From the NCBI GenBank assembly GCA_033961575.1, contig CM066740.1, positions 88,395,117 through 88,459,116 on the forward strand: a stretch of 64,000 nucleotides of DNA. Direction: 5' to 3'. The stretch is from Aselliscus stoliczkanus. Lineage: Eukaryota; Chordata; Mammalia; Chiroptera; Hipposideridae. The notes beneath the pieces are model-generated. The model ran no database searches. It was not told the origin of the DNA and worked only from the letters and a program-made list of their open reading frames with translations. Made by a program: the position numbers and the translations under genes. Of this stretch, positions 37,941 to 50,109 are shown one piece after another (position 1 is the first letter of the stretch; every line of letters begins with the position of its first letter).

Positions 37941-38048
37941 CCGAAGGCAGATAAGTTCAGGGAGCAGGATGACACGTGGTCACTGGCTCAGCTGGCAGTT
38001 ACTGTTCTCCCAACGCCCCAAAGGCCTTGAAATAATCAGAACTCTAAG

Positions 38049-38262
38049 TAATGTGAAGTTTACAAAAATAGCACTCTATCTTTTCTCACATATTACCTTC
38101 ATGACCAGCTGAAACCCTATATACCTCTTTTCTTTCATGAATCTAAAAGGAGCCAGTATAATGAATTGTTCAGAGTATTTTGTTTTTAAATTTCTCACAC
38201 TTTCAACTCCCCTGAAAGCAGGTCCATTCACCACTGGCCACACTGCCCTTCGGCGCATCACC
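38049..38262 (+). repeat. Dispersed repeat, copy 2 (unassigned family)
   Basis: Partner of 32287-32502 in the same orientation. Weak similarity may continue to about 38410, where GTCCCAAAAGTTCTGAATAC parallels CTCTCAAAAGTTCTTAATCT at 32670. Confidence 0.7.
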
Positions 38263-38460
38263 ACTGCCCTTGGAAGTTGTCCTATGTACAATGTCAAGTT
38301 AGTGATTCCATGGATGGTATTAATACATCTGACCATGTGCCCTCTTTCTGTATCACGCCACCATGATGGCTGAGCATAGGCTTAAGTCCCAAAAGTTCTG
38401 AATACTTTTCCCTTCTTCCTTTGCCTTTCTTCATGGGGCTCTCTCTGTGTGGCTAGGAAC

Positions 38461-38461
<1 letters not shown>

Positions 38462-38515
<54 letters not shown>

Positions 38516-38582
38516 CAGAGAGAGGAACAGAGAGAGAAACAGAGAGAGAAACAGAAAGAAACAGAGAGAGAAACAGAGCCAG
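38462..38582 (+). repeat. (GA)n tract grading into GAGAGAAACA units
   Basis: About 50 nt of pure (GA)n, then repeated AACAGAGAGAG-type units. Purine-only over most of its length. The 90- and 100-codon ORFs across it are repeat artefacts. Confidence 0.95.
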
Positions 38583-39295
38583 AGTTCAATTGGACCTTTC
38601 TAACTACAGGTCTCAGATAACAAGATATTTCTTCGTATTTTTTAAGGCACCACATACATACCATAACCATGGTTTTGTGTTTATAGTGCAGAAGACCTTT
38701 CTCTCCAAATACATAAAGTGAGGAATGAAACAAGGGACGTGGGGAGTCTGCCCAAATAAATTCTTCTGACTTTAGACACCCCTGTAGACCGCTTTATAAC
38801 AAAGACGGTGATTTGCAGGGTAAATACAGGCCCTGCCCTGTGAGTTTTTCTCGTTGAGGAGATCCGTGCTGTGAATTACTGATTGATGGCGCTGAAGGAT
38901 TGCAGTGTCTCTGCTCTCATCCAGAGACAGCACTGTAGGTCATGCCCCTCTGATGACTGAAATTCAAAAATCCAAACAAAACATGGAGATCGCCAAAGTA
39001 AATCTCTAGGTCCGCTGTTATGAGGAGATGGGAGGGCAGACACATTGGGTCACCTACAGCATCCCTCCCAGTCTTGCATTGCTGTTAGAGTCTACAGCCG
39101 TGAGCTCTTGGCCTTGGTGCAGCCACGCATCTTCATTCCCATTGCCCAGTAATGCCCTGATTGCAGCGTGAACTTCCTTTCCTCTGGCCAGAGCTTAATG
39201 TGAACATTAATCACATTGAGATATTTATCCTCTAGACAAGAGTAAGAGTTCACAAGCCAGGACGCAGACAGCAAACATATTAGATAGACTCCAGG

Positions 39296-39635
39296 GTGGG
39301 TGCCTGTCCGGGCTGCTGTAACAAAATATCACAGACTGGGTGGCTTCTAAACAGTAGACACTTATTTCTCCCAGTTCCGGAGGCTGGGAGTCCCAGATTG
39401 GGGTGCCAGCATATTTGGGTGAGGGTTCTCTTCTGGGCCAGAGACTTACTGTACCCTCACATGGCAAAGGGAGCTGGGGAGCTCTGTGGGGGTCTCTTCA
39501 CTAGGCACTAATCACAGGTGGAGGCTCCACCCCCATGACCTCCCAAAGGCCCCACTTCCTAACACTACCCTTTTGGGGGTCAGGGTTCAAACATGTGGAT
39601 TTGGGGGGACACAAACAGCCAGACCATAGTAGCAG
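39296..39635 (-). mobile_element. MaLR-type (MLT1-like) LTR relic
   Basis: Same family and orientation as 20748-21118: GGGCTGCTGTAACAAAATAT, CACAGACTGGGTGGC, CCGGAGGCTGGGAGTCCC, CTCCACCCCCATGACC and ATTTGGGGGGACACAAACAG. A solo LTR without viral genes. Confidence 0.65.
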
Positions 39636-39736
39636 GCATCCTCTTTTACAAAAATAAACCATACAAGTAAATATCTGCCCCTGCCCAGGTTCTTCCCTTT
39701 GTATTACCAACCTAACCTTCACCCCCGTGTGTATGC

Positions 39737-39776
39737 ATGCACACACACACAAACACACATACACGCACACACACTA
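39737..39776 (+). repeat. Imperfect (CA)n microsatellite
   Basis: CA units with occasional A, T and G substitutions. Confidence 0.85.
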
Positions 39777-40469
39777 CCGAAGTTGCTCGCCACCATTACT
39801 TTGCAGGGAATAACTGACATTTTTTAAAAATAGACTTGTAGAGAATATGTGAGTTCAGAAGGCAGAAAATGTGGAAGAGTAGGAATAGTTTAAGGAATGC
39901 ATCTGGAGGCTGCATTTCAGTCCATCTGAAATGGTCTCCTGATAGTTTACTTTCTTGCCTGTGGCCTGATATTCTACCAGCATCACTGGAATTAGCGGGA
40001 GAGGGTCTGGGAGGAGAGAGACCACCTGACTGTGGATTGAGTGATTGGGGTTGAGTCCTTATGGAGCCAGGTGTAGTTTAGGAGTGAAGAAGGCTTTGGA
40101 CAAGCTTTGAGGAGGTGGTTATGGTGACTTCCATGAGGCCAGAGAGTGGAGGACTTTAGAAGAAGCTGGAAGGGGCAGGCTCAGAGTGGGGAGGCAGTCC
40201 AACCTACCTTCTTCTTTTATGATCTGCCTGAGGCCAGCATTCCACCAGCAAAGAGAGAGGAATCATCCTGTCTTCGCCTCGCTACTAAGATCGAGAATTC
40301 AGGCTAATTGTATTAGTGCTATAATTTAGTTCCATTACCCAATAAATAATCTTTAGTTATTGACCCACATTAGAATATTGTACTGTGGGAAAATGTATTC
40401 CAAATTCCGAAAATCAATTTGTGCTATTATAATTACTATGTATCATTCCGTACATAGTGTTAGCATATA

Positions 40470-40960
40470 GAGCGTAAACATTTCTCCTTGAGACCACTTG
40501 GTCTTCATACCCATCATTTAAAAAGACTGCTTAATATTCCATCCAGTGGATTTCCCAAAATTTATTTAGCCTAAGTATCTCACAATAGGGAAATGGCAAT
40601 TTCTATTTCTGCTCTTGAAATTGTTTCCAATTTGTTATTGTAAATAATACCACAGTAAATGTTTTCGTAAATGGCATTTCAGTACTTTACATTATTTGCT
40701 TGGAATGGACTGCCACGTGTGGAGAGGTGGGTATAAATGTGTATGGCTTCTCATGTGCGGAGCCAGCCTGATTTCCTGACACGCAATGCAGACGTACATA
40801 CTGTACATGAAAAAGGCCACTTCTCAGGACACGACCAGTAGTGTCTTCTTGTTTTCTTTGCTTCATTGTTACGAAAATAATAACCAAAAAAAAATGGTTC
40901 TTTATCATTTCATTTGCACTTCTTTAATTACTGGAAAGCTAAGAATTCAAAAGAAAAGTC
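40470..40960 (-). mobile_element. L1M LINE relic, antisense
   Basis: Antisense L1 3' landmarks: TTAATATTCCATCCAGTGG, AAATTTATTTAGCC, TTGTTTCCAATTTGTTATTG, TAAATAATACCACAG, and TTTGCACTTCTTTAATTACT farther on. Confidence 0.6.
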
Positions 40961-41139
40961 TGGCAAGATTGATGGGTCGCTGAGAAAGGTCCACTCAAAA
41001 AGGCTGCCGAAAACCTGCACGGGTCCCATTCATAACAGTGAAATCAACTCCCAGGTTCAGAAGTTCCATTCGCTGATGTCCCAGATTGAGCAGGATGGGG
41101 ATTCTGACACTCACAGTGTGTGAGAAGACTGTACAAAAA

Positions 41140-41475
41140 CTTTTAGAGGTCAATTAGGTAATCTATCAACATGTAACCTATGTATATTCTATTTGACCCG
41201 GTAATTATACTCAAGGAATCTATCCTAGAGAAATAATAGTATTCTAGAAATATATACTCACAATAATAGTCATCACAAAACTTTTAATAATGAAATGTAG
41301 AGGAAAATTATATATCCTTCCACAGAGGAATTACAATTTAATTGTGGTACATAACCATTAGAAAGAATGAGATAGATATATTTCTTCATGCCGGAACCTA
41401 TCCATCTTATATCATTAAACTTAAAAAGGCAGATATGTAAAGTAAGATTGTGTTTATATTAAACCCAGGTATGCA
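41140..41475 (+). mobile_element. L1M LINE relic, 3' end
   Basis: Sense phrases: TTTGACCCGGTAATTATACT, CAAGGAATCTATCCTAGAG, TTAATTGTGGTACATAACC and AAAGGCAGATATGTAAAG. Converges with the antisense L1M just upstream. Confidence 0.6.
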
Positions 41476-43194
41476 TGTGTGTATTATAATATACACCATA
41501 AACACACACACACACTGTTTCATTTTGAAGTTTATCAGAATTTCTTGATGTAGAACCCAGTTTTCCTATAATGATTCTCTAATTGTTTGAGATTATTTAT
41601 CCACATGTGGATGACTACTTGAAAAAAGTGCAATGCAAAACCTTTGATGTATTGTGTAATCCTGGAAGTATATATTAAAACAAAAACAAGATAAAGAGCC
41701 TTTAAAAAGTCTGAAGCGCTACACACAAAAAAGGCCACCCAACAAGAAAAATTCTCTCTAGAGCAATTCTTAAAAATCCCAGAAACAAAGCCAAAATGTC
41801 AATCCATTCTTTTTAACATTTCTCACAGCAAAACAACAGCCAACGTACAGAATAAGTTGGAGTTCAAACGATCTGACTTACTGCCGGGGACAGATCATGT
41901 CTCATTCAGGGCAAAGATTTATTTTTCCAATCATAGCCATAGCACACACATACAAAAGGAAAAACTAAATAAAACGAAAAGAAAGCATTGCAGCAATCCT
42001 AATGAGCGTGAGCCCTCTGACAGCTCCTCGTATCCCGTCAGCTGATTATTGTCACGTTGCTGAAGCCAGAACCAAAATGAATGCAGAGGAGGCGCTTAGC
42101 AGAGCAGCTTAAACATCTCACCTGCAAAGCTGATTTAAAACTAGGACTCCCATCAGTCATGCCTGGACAGTTCCCCTCCATCCTGATTTCTTCAAGTTCC
42201 CTTTGTGTGGACATCACCTTCGTTTTCCCTGAAGGTCTAGAACGGCTAGAGGGTCATTTCCAGCTGGAGCCACTGGAGCCCGAACCCACCTATCCTTTTT
42301 TCTGCACAAATCTCAACCTGACAGAAACTGTAAAATGAGACTCTTGACTTCCACATTCAGGGAACATTATCGAGTGTGCCGATAAGACTGATGATGGGTG
42401 GGTTGCACAGAGGCTGGCCCAAGAGATCCAGGCCAAGCCCGTGGCCTCCAAGGCTAGTGCCTGCTACTCAAAGCTACCACCAGGTTTCAGCCTGGGTTTT
42501 CTGTTCTTTTGAAACCTCAGCTTAGGGATGGGCCGCTCATTGCAGTTTGTCTTTGGAGGTGGTAGGTTTGGCAATGCAAAATTATCCAAGAAGCAAAATA
42601 ATCTGTGACAGTGTTTTATAAAGGTTTTTTTAAACAACCAGGTATCAAATGTGGATTATTAATTGCCTTCTGTGCTGTCGAGTGACTCCTTCTCCAGGTA
42701 CTTTATTGAGATTTCTGATGGTTAAGTCCGTATGTGCTGCAGCCCCTTTAAAATCTCCCGTGCAGAATTAACCGCATTGCGCTATAGGCTGGGAGGATTG
42801 TGACCGGAAGGGTACTCCCCACGTGGAGCGTGCCATACTTGTTTCTTGAGCATATTTGGTTCTTACTGGTGGATTCTCCTTGGGCCACAGGCATCTTTTC
42901 AGATATGTCCTTGTTAGGCAGCTGAACTTAACATGAGAACATCCCAGCCCTGCTCTCATCTTAGCAGATGCTGAAAGCTCCATAAGGTATTAGCACTCAG
43001 GCCCTAGTTAGAAAATGTGACCTAAATTCACTGCTGCTTGGTGCTTAGCTCTAGAAGCTCCGGGGAGAGAAAGCATATTTAAGAGGACAGCCGAGGGCCC
43101 TGCAGCCCACACACTGCCCTGGAGACGTGTGTCTCCCCCTAGCAGGCAGAACTTCTTAAAAATATCGATATCTGAGCCCTATCTGGAAATTGGC

Positions 43195-43440
43195 CTGATG
43201 CGGGTGCTCGCAGAACCCAGGAGATCATTGAAGATGGGGTGGAGTGAGCAGCAGTGGAAAGAATAGAGGGAAATAATGGAGCTGGAAATGGGGAGAAGGG
43301 GTACAGATTGTGTAGTGTGTGGTGAGTGATGGGAAGAGTGCCGTTTCTGCCCCGACGGAGACTGAGGTCCTTTCCAGGAGGGTTTGAGCAGAGGATGACA
43401 TGATAGGGCAGACATTATGAAATGATCACTCTGCCTAAGT
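43195..43440 (-). mobile_element. L2-like relic
   Basis: The right edge has GGTTTGAGCAGAGGATGACATG followed by ATGATCACTCTGCC, the antisense order of an L2 segment. The left part is too diverged to be sure. Confidence 0.35.
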
Positions 43441-43867
43441 TATCTCCTCTTTGTATGACATCACTGAAATAAACCCAGAAAAACTCAAAACAAAAAACAA
43501 TGTTCCAAGTGACTACTCAAATGTCTAATGGCAGGAAATGGCTAGGATCCTAAATCCCAGAACTTTCCATGTGTCATCTCCCCAGATTCCTGGAAGAGAT
43601 ATGAAGGAGGCATATTTTAAATAAGTTCATTTTTTTTTATTATTCTAAGAGGCTTGAACTAGAAGTGTGAGCTTTTAAGTCCTTCGTTGCTTATGCATGT
43701 CCAAGGTCAGTACCAGAAATTCTAATTTAATAGTTGGGATAAAAGGTAGGCACCTGTGTGGTTAAAAGCCTTCCTGGATGACTCTCCTGCACATATAGAA
43801 ACCACCCCCCGAGGCCCGCAGAAACAGATGACCTTGGCAAATGCTTTTATTCTTCCCTTTTTTGTTC

Positions 43868-44215
43868 TCTCTAGAGCTATACTGTCAAGCATGGAAGCCA
43901 CTAGCTACATGTAGCTATTGAGTCCTTGAAACGGGACCAGTTCAAACTGAGATGTACTGTAAGCATTAAACATTCAGGGTATTTTGAAGACTTTGGGTAC
44001 AAAAAAAAAATTGATGTAAAATGTCTCTTTAATCATTTCTATATCGATTACATGTTGAGATGATAATATTTTGGGTATATTAAATTAAATAGAATATGTT
44101 ATTTAAACTAATTCCCTAGTTTTTGTTTGTTTGTTTTTGTTTTGTTTTGTTTGATGTGACTGCAAGAGAATTTAAAATTACAAATGTGGCACTCTCTATT
44201 GCTGTTGGGCATGTG
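43868..44215. mobile_element. hAT-Charlie-like non-autonomous DNA transposon relic
   Basis: Contains CTAGCTACATGTAGCTATTG, AAACTGAGATGTACTGTAAG, TGATTACATGTTGAGATGAT-like text (ATCGATTACATGTTGAGATG) and AATTTAAAATTACAAATGTG, the internal order of a common mammalian MITE. A T/G-rich insertion (TTTGTTTG units) lies at 44115-44150. Confidence 0.5.
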
Positions 44216-44389
44216 GGATGTTGGTGTAGACATTTCGAAGACGCCTCTTATATAGGAAAACTAGCCCGGTCTGCCAAACCTTCAGAACACACCTACTGTG
44301 CTACCATTCGCCAGTCATTTTTTTTTTTTAAGAAAATTGTTAAATTGCTTTTTTATATCTTCCAAGGAAGGTGTGAGTAGAAAGCATTG

Positions 44390-44570
44390 AAAGGCAACCC
44401 AACATAATAGTTAATAGTAAGAACTTGTTAGATGTGTGACCATAGGCAAGTGAGTTAACCTTCTCTGAGTCTCCTTTGCCCTCATCTGTGAAATCTGAAT
44501 AGCATGTACGTGAAGGTGTCATGAGGCTAACTTAGCATAGTTCCTGACCCTCCATAAAGGGCAGCCACTG
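44390..44570 (+). mobile_element. MIR SINE
   Basis: Contains ATAATAGTTAATAGTAAG, AGATGTGTGACCATAGGCAA, GTGAGTTAACCTTCTCTGAG and TCATCTGTGAAATCTGAATA, in MIR order. Confidence 0.7.
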
Positions 44571-45902
44571 TGACATGGGCACTGAGCTCTAGAGAGCGTG
44601 GGAGGCTCCCTGGCTCAGCTGCTGACAGCCCACCCACCCCCTTCTTTACGTAATGCGTCTTTCATCTGATGGGAAATACACTCTCAGAATGTCGCAGTTT
44701 GTTCAAATATAAGTACAAAAATAATTAAAAAGCAAAATGTCATTTGGAAAGAGTGTTTTCGATGATCAGACGGGTGGCCACGTGCTGTCACTGAAGGTCG
44801 TGGCTGAAGGGCAGGCGCAGGAATCTTCCTGAAGAAGGTGCAAGAAAGCAGAGGTGGCCACACGTCATAAAAGGCTGGGTGCTCCGGACAAACTGTGTAG
44901 TTCCTGGCTGTTGGCTTTATCTTGCTGCGTATGTCTGACCTTACGTCTTCCACCTTTTGACTTCGTAACCATTATCTACTAATGCTCGTGAGCCTCAACA
45001 TTTAAATTTCATGTTTGCACTATTTTGTCCCAGTTCTTCTATTGCCCAACCCAAAACCTTCCTTTTTTTTTCTTTTTTTAACTCTCTGACTGAATTCATT
45101 AAACCACTTTGTCTTCAAAGGTTTCCTTTCTTTTTCATAGACATGAGAAGACTTACACAGTTGGTTTCTGTCGTTCTCAGGAGACAACCCCGTTAAGCGA
45201 AAGCTAGTTTGTATGCAAGCGGGCTGCCTACCCTCCCCCAGGGGGTGAGTTCCAATCAGAATGAAGTCGGGATGGGCAGGCAGCGTGCATTTCAACCTGC
45301 ATCCGCGGTCATCGCGCTTTTGAAACACAGGCCCCGTTAGAACAGGGCTGTGTGTGCAGACACTTCTTCACACTTTGGACTATCGAAAAATGAGCCAGCA
45401 GAAAGACATGATTACTTTAAACATTCCCCAAACTATGGAACAAAAAAGGGCAGCAGGCAGGAAAATCTTACAGTTTAAAGATTTGATGCATCTGTCTGTT
45501 GTGCTCTGTTTCTGGAGGATAATGTTTCAAGCAGCCAAAACAAATGAATCAGTTGGAAGAGGGACACACTCACTTCGGGAGCCTGGGTCCTCTACATTAA
45601 CGACAAGATCAGAGCCTTACATTCCAGAAACCTGGGCCTTCAGACCGCGTTTCTTTAAACGATTGGCCTGGGTGCTGAAACTGGCATAGAGCCTTGTGCA
45701 GAATCCTGAACTGCAGGCAGCATGTCATGTGTCATGTAGTCCTTCTGCACTGGCCTCTCACCCCCACTCCACCGGGAGCTGCTTTTGCAGTTACCTTTGT
45801 GTCAAAGGACAGCTCAGTGAGCAAACTCGGGCAGACTCAGGCTCGGCATGTCATTAAGCACCCAACGCTTTCTGCAAAACCATTTAGTTCAAGGTGTTCC
45901 AG

Positions 45903-45905
<3 letters not shown>

Positions 45906-45963
<58 letters not shown>
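45906..45963 (+). repeat. (GA)n microsatellite
   Basis: Nearly uninterrupted, about 29 GA units. The arginine/glutamate and serine/leucine ORFs here are artefacts. Confidence 0.95.
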
Positions 45964-45965
<2 letters not shown>

Positions 45966-46859
45966 CACATATTTTCTGGGGAAAAATATATGCACACATT
46001 TGCATACATGCACGCACACCCTCTTTCTAGAAAACCACTTTGAGCTTGATTTTATGTATATGGAGAGACAGAGGGAGCTATAGACCCATCCAGAAAGCCT
46101 GTTGCAAGTATTTTTATTTTATTTCATGGAAGGATACATTTATTTGACACAACACTGAAGACATCTATTCTCTTTCCACAGATGTGGAACAAAAACGGAA
46201 TCTACAAAGAGGGAGAAGCTTCTTAGAGAGGGAAAAATAGTAAAGTAAAATTTTAGTTGTTAGTTTTATCGTTGAAGCTGTCTCCCCATTTAAAAATATT
46301 GCTTCCATTACAGTAGAAGGAAGAGGATGTGGCTAGTGCCCCACGGTGTTCATTTCCCTGGGCAGGTTGCTGGCACATCCGATAAGATTTCCAGAAGGTT
46401 CTCACCATGGTGGTGGCACAAAGCGTCCGTCTTCAAGGTCATGTGTGATAACGCAATGAAGAGCTGGCCTAAACGCTCTCTTTCTTCTCTTTCCTTTCTC
46501 CTCTTCTCATTTTCACTTCCTTTCTCCTTTTATCCTTCTCCCACCAAAGGGCAGATAAAGAATAATAACTTTTTAAATGACAGACACCCTCATTTTCAGG
46601 AACCCTGGATTATTCATAATCCAGAATTTATTTTTTTCCAGAATGTGCTGATTGACAATTATTTCTTGATTTCTTCGACGTGCATCTTTCCTTTTTACCC
46701 CTTATTTTATCTTCTTTGGAGAAACTATCTTGAAAAAAGTATAGATGCTGATGGAAGCACACTGCCAACATGTGTTTGATTTTCTTCTGGGAGAGAGGAG
46801 GTGATGAGGGCTATAACTCTGAAAAAACTATGAAGATGGCCTAACTGATCTGTAATGCC

Positions 46860-46980
46860 ATTAATTCATTCATTCAACAAGCGTGAATTCACTACCTAAT
46901 AGGTGCCAAGAGTCATGCTGGACTCCAGAGATACAAAATCAAATAAGACGCATTGTTTGCCCTCAAGGAACCAGTGGTCC
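46860..46980 (-). mobile_element. L2 3'-end relic
   Basis: Begins ATTCATTCATTCAACAAGCG and continues CTAATAGGTGCCAAGAGTC, TCCAGAGATACAAAATCAA and GCCCTCAAGGAACCAGTGG, the reverse complement of the L2 terminus. Confidence 0.7.
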
Positions 46981-47782
46981 TCAGTATATGTATATGCAAA
47001 CTAGCAACTGGAGTTTAGTGGGAGAAAGTCTATGGAATTACTATCCTTGGAATTTAAGTCATAGAAGAATGAATGTTTAAGTCTAGTTTTCATAGAAACA
47101 AGTGATAACAAGTGCAAAATAAAGCCAGCATGGGGAAGGGGGTGATTGTCAATCCAGGAAGGCAGTCAGTGCTGGGATGTGCAGACTCAGCATGAAGACA
47201 GCTTGGCCTGTCCACTTTTGGACTCCATATGGCATCATAAGTAGTTTTCAATGAGTGTATTTGTTTCCCCAGCAGGCATAGTGTGACCTTTCCACTCAAC
47301 ATCAGGAAACCCTGGGAGACCTGAGATAACTTTACTGTAATATAACTAAGTTCTAGAGTTGCATAAAGTGGGATATCATTAGCTTTTAATACTTCATCCA
47401 TGTATGACCCATCCAGGAGAGCAACCCTAGGTGAGCTTCTTTGAATCACTCTGTGTTTATGTAACCATCAAAATTGTCCACATGCATCCACTTGCTTTTT
47501 GATGAGTGAAACTCCAGCTGTGATAGTCAACCCACATGAAAACTACCTATGCAGTACAGTGTGTCTGCTAAAAACAAGTGGCAGAGGTTACAAAACAAAG
47601 TTCTCACCCTCAAAGCTCATGTTCTAGTGAGCTGCCTGTTGCATACATAAGGCATTCAGCTTCCAACTTCCTCATCCCTCCACATGCCTGCCTGTCTCTT
47701 CACTCGCCTTCTGAGCAGAAAAGAGTTGGTGGTGAGTCCCTATGTTGCCTGCTTATTTGCAAAAAACTTCCTACATGGAGAT

Positions 47783-47859
<77 letters not shown>
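47783..47859 (+). repeat. (GATA)n microsatellite
   Basis: About 19 uninterrupted GATA units, likely highly polymorphic. Confidence 0.95.
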
Positions 47860-47874
47860 GAAGGATAAATAATG

Positions 47875-47929
47875 CGATGGATGGATGGATGGATGGATGG
47901 ATGGATGGATGGATGGATGGATGGATGGT
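47875..47929 (+). repeat. (GGAT)n microsatellite
   Basis: About 13 ATGG units, 15 bp after the GATA array. Together they form a compound tetranucleotide microsatellite. Confidence 0.95.
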
Positions 47930-48129
47930 TCAATCCTCAAAATGGTTTTTCAAAATTATTTGTGTGTATACAAATATTTATGTCTATTTATATATTTTTT
48001 CCAGAAATGGGACTATGATGGGGTGATAGTATTATGTAATATTAATATTAGTTTCCTCACTTCAGTTTGCTCTCCAATGGTTCAGGAATTAGTCTTTACA
48101 TGTGTATATTATATGTGTGTATAATACAT

Positions 48130-48262
48130 ACACAATAATGTGGTAAAATGTTAAAAGTTAGGAAATCTGCACATGGAAGATATGGGAGTTCTTTGTGCTA
48201 ATCTTGCAAATTTTCTGTAAGTTCGATATTATTTCAAAGTATATTGTTCTTCTAAAAATGTC
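48130..48262 (+). mobile_element. L1M 3'-end fragment
   Basis: Contains GGGAGTTCTTTGTGCTAATC, TTGCAAATTTTCTGTAAGTT and ATTATTTCAAAGTATATTG, the standard terminal L1M phrases. Confidence 0.65.
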
Positions 48263-48539
48263 TAAAATACGTGATTCCAAACCTTTACAGTCCATCCTGC
48301 CTTCTTTCCCAGCAGCATCTCCTGCCACAGATCACCCCACATCTAACATCAAGGTGTCCCCAGCGGCCCAGAGCACACGCTCAGGTCTGGCAGCACGTTA
48401 GAACACTGAGAAAATTAAATGCTGAAATACACAACAGGCGGGCCTTTGTCCAGACCAATGAAATCAGGACTTCCAAAACTGGGCCTGAGACATATTTTTA
48501 TTTAAGCACTGCTGAGGTTAGAAGCTCTGCCATAATTTC

Positions 48540-48910
48540 CTTCAGCCCATGCCGGTTCACTCTTCCACTCCTTTGTTCACGCTATTTCCACGCTATTTCC
48601 TTGCCCACCTTGTCCATCTGGCAGATACATGGTCCCTTTGGCACCCAACTCAGAGTCACCTTCTTAGTGAAGTAATGCAGACATTCTCACACCCCAGCCT
48701 CAGAAAGAGCTGGGTTTTCTCTCATCCTGGTGTCTTTCCCTGCACACTCTGCTATTCTAGATCTCACTCTTTATTCTGGGATGTGTTTACTCTGTCTCCC
48801 AACCCACAGTAAACTCCTTTAGGGAGAAAGCCCTGTCAGTTTGCTTTTGTCATCAGCATGGGCCTGGCAGGTGGAAGGATTCCAAGGAATGTTTACTACA
48901 TTAAAAGTGA
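48540..48910 (+). mobile_element. L2 LINE relic, 3' end
   Basis: Contains TCCTTGCCCACCTTGTCC, CCAACTCAGAGTCACCTTC, CAGTAAACTCCTTTAGGG with GAAAGCC, and TGGGCCTGGCAGGTGG, in sense L2 order. Confidence 0.65.
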
Positions 48911-49479
48911 ACGAGGTTGCACTTGATGGACGAAAGTTATAACAAAGAGCTGTGAGGACGCTTGAGGAGGACTCTTTACACCTTGTGTGGTGCTGAGGGA
49001 GGAGATGGAAGACTGAGTCAGGAACAGAACTGAAGGGCAGGGAGAGATGGAGGAGGAGGAAGCAGGGTGTAATCAGCCAGCGAGGCCATCAGCCTAGACC
49101 GCATGCAGAGAATGAAAAAGGAGCAGACGACCGGGTAATCAGGCCATTCTGAAAGCCGAGTTGGCATCTAGCACAGCGCCTAATTACACTGAGCGTCTCA
49201 AAGTATCACTGGCGGTGAATTAATTATTTTTTTAACTTTTGGGGTCATGAAATCTCATGAAAACTGTTAACCCTCTCCCCAGAAAAATGCATGCACACAT
49301 ACTTTTGCCTGAAATTTTATAGGATTTACAGATTCTCTAAAATGTATCCAGTGACCTCTCACTCTTCTCCCCCCACCAGTGATAATCCCAAATCTTAAGA
49401 AAGGGGATGAAATTCAAGTTTAGGAGCAACACACTTAGACTTGTATATAAGGAGGGTCACTCATAAAACATCAGAGGAC

Positions 49480-50000
49480 ACGTTTTATGAAGTCATTGCA
49501 GTTATCAGAGTGAGACCCCAATGATTGAACCAGAGGCACGACAGGAGAGAACAGATTCGAGAGACTGTCACAAGGCATGGAAATGGGGAGCTCAGGGTGA
49601 CTTCTGCCTTTCTACTTTTGAGTGACAGGCGGATGGGGTGTCGTGTCAAACCAGAAAAGTCAGGGAGATGTGAGGATGAATTCCGTTTCGCATGTCTTGA
49701 GTTTGAGTTTCCCAAAGAAGAACTAGGCGGAGTTTCCTTGTAGGAGGTGGCAGGTGGGGATGACAAGAGAGGGCGTTTCCCCAGGTGTGAGTAGAGAGTC
49801 AGAGGGCTGCAGCCTCAGTGCACCAACGTTATCAGGATCCCGAGGAAGAAAAGCCAGTGAAGAGGACAGACGAGGAACATCAGAAGAGGTCAAAGGAAAA
49901 CCAGAGAGCTTCAAAAGGTTCAAAGTGTCCAGTCAGCCCAAAAGGAACAGAAATTGTCCTTTCATTTTGATGATTAAGAAGCTCATGGTGACCTCAGTGA
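49480..50000 (-). mobile_element. L2 LINE relic, antisense
   Basis: Antisense L2 sequence: GTCATTGCAGTTATCAGAG at the left and CATGTCTTGAGTTTGAG near 49693. It is followed about 100 bp later by a sense L2. Confidence 0.5.
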
Positions 50001-50109
50001 CAGCAACTTGACTTCATGAATGGAAGCCAGTACAGCCACTGAAGAAGTGAAAATGCAGAGTAGAGGGCTTCCAGAATGTTCCCTGTGAAGGAAAATGTAA
50101 CTGGACCCC

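Noticed and set aside
47783..47929. Regular short repeats resembling an array
   Set aside because: Tetranucleotide microsatellites without spacers, not CRISPR.
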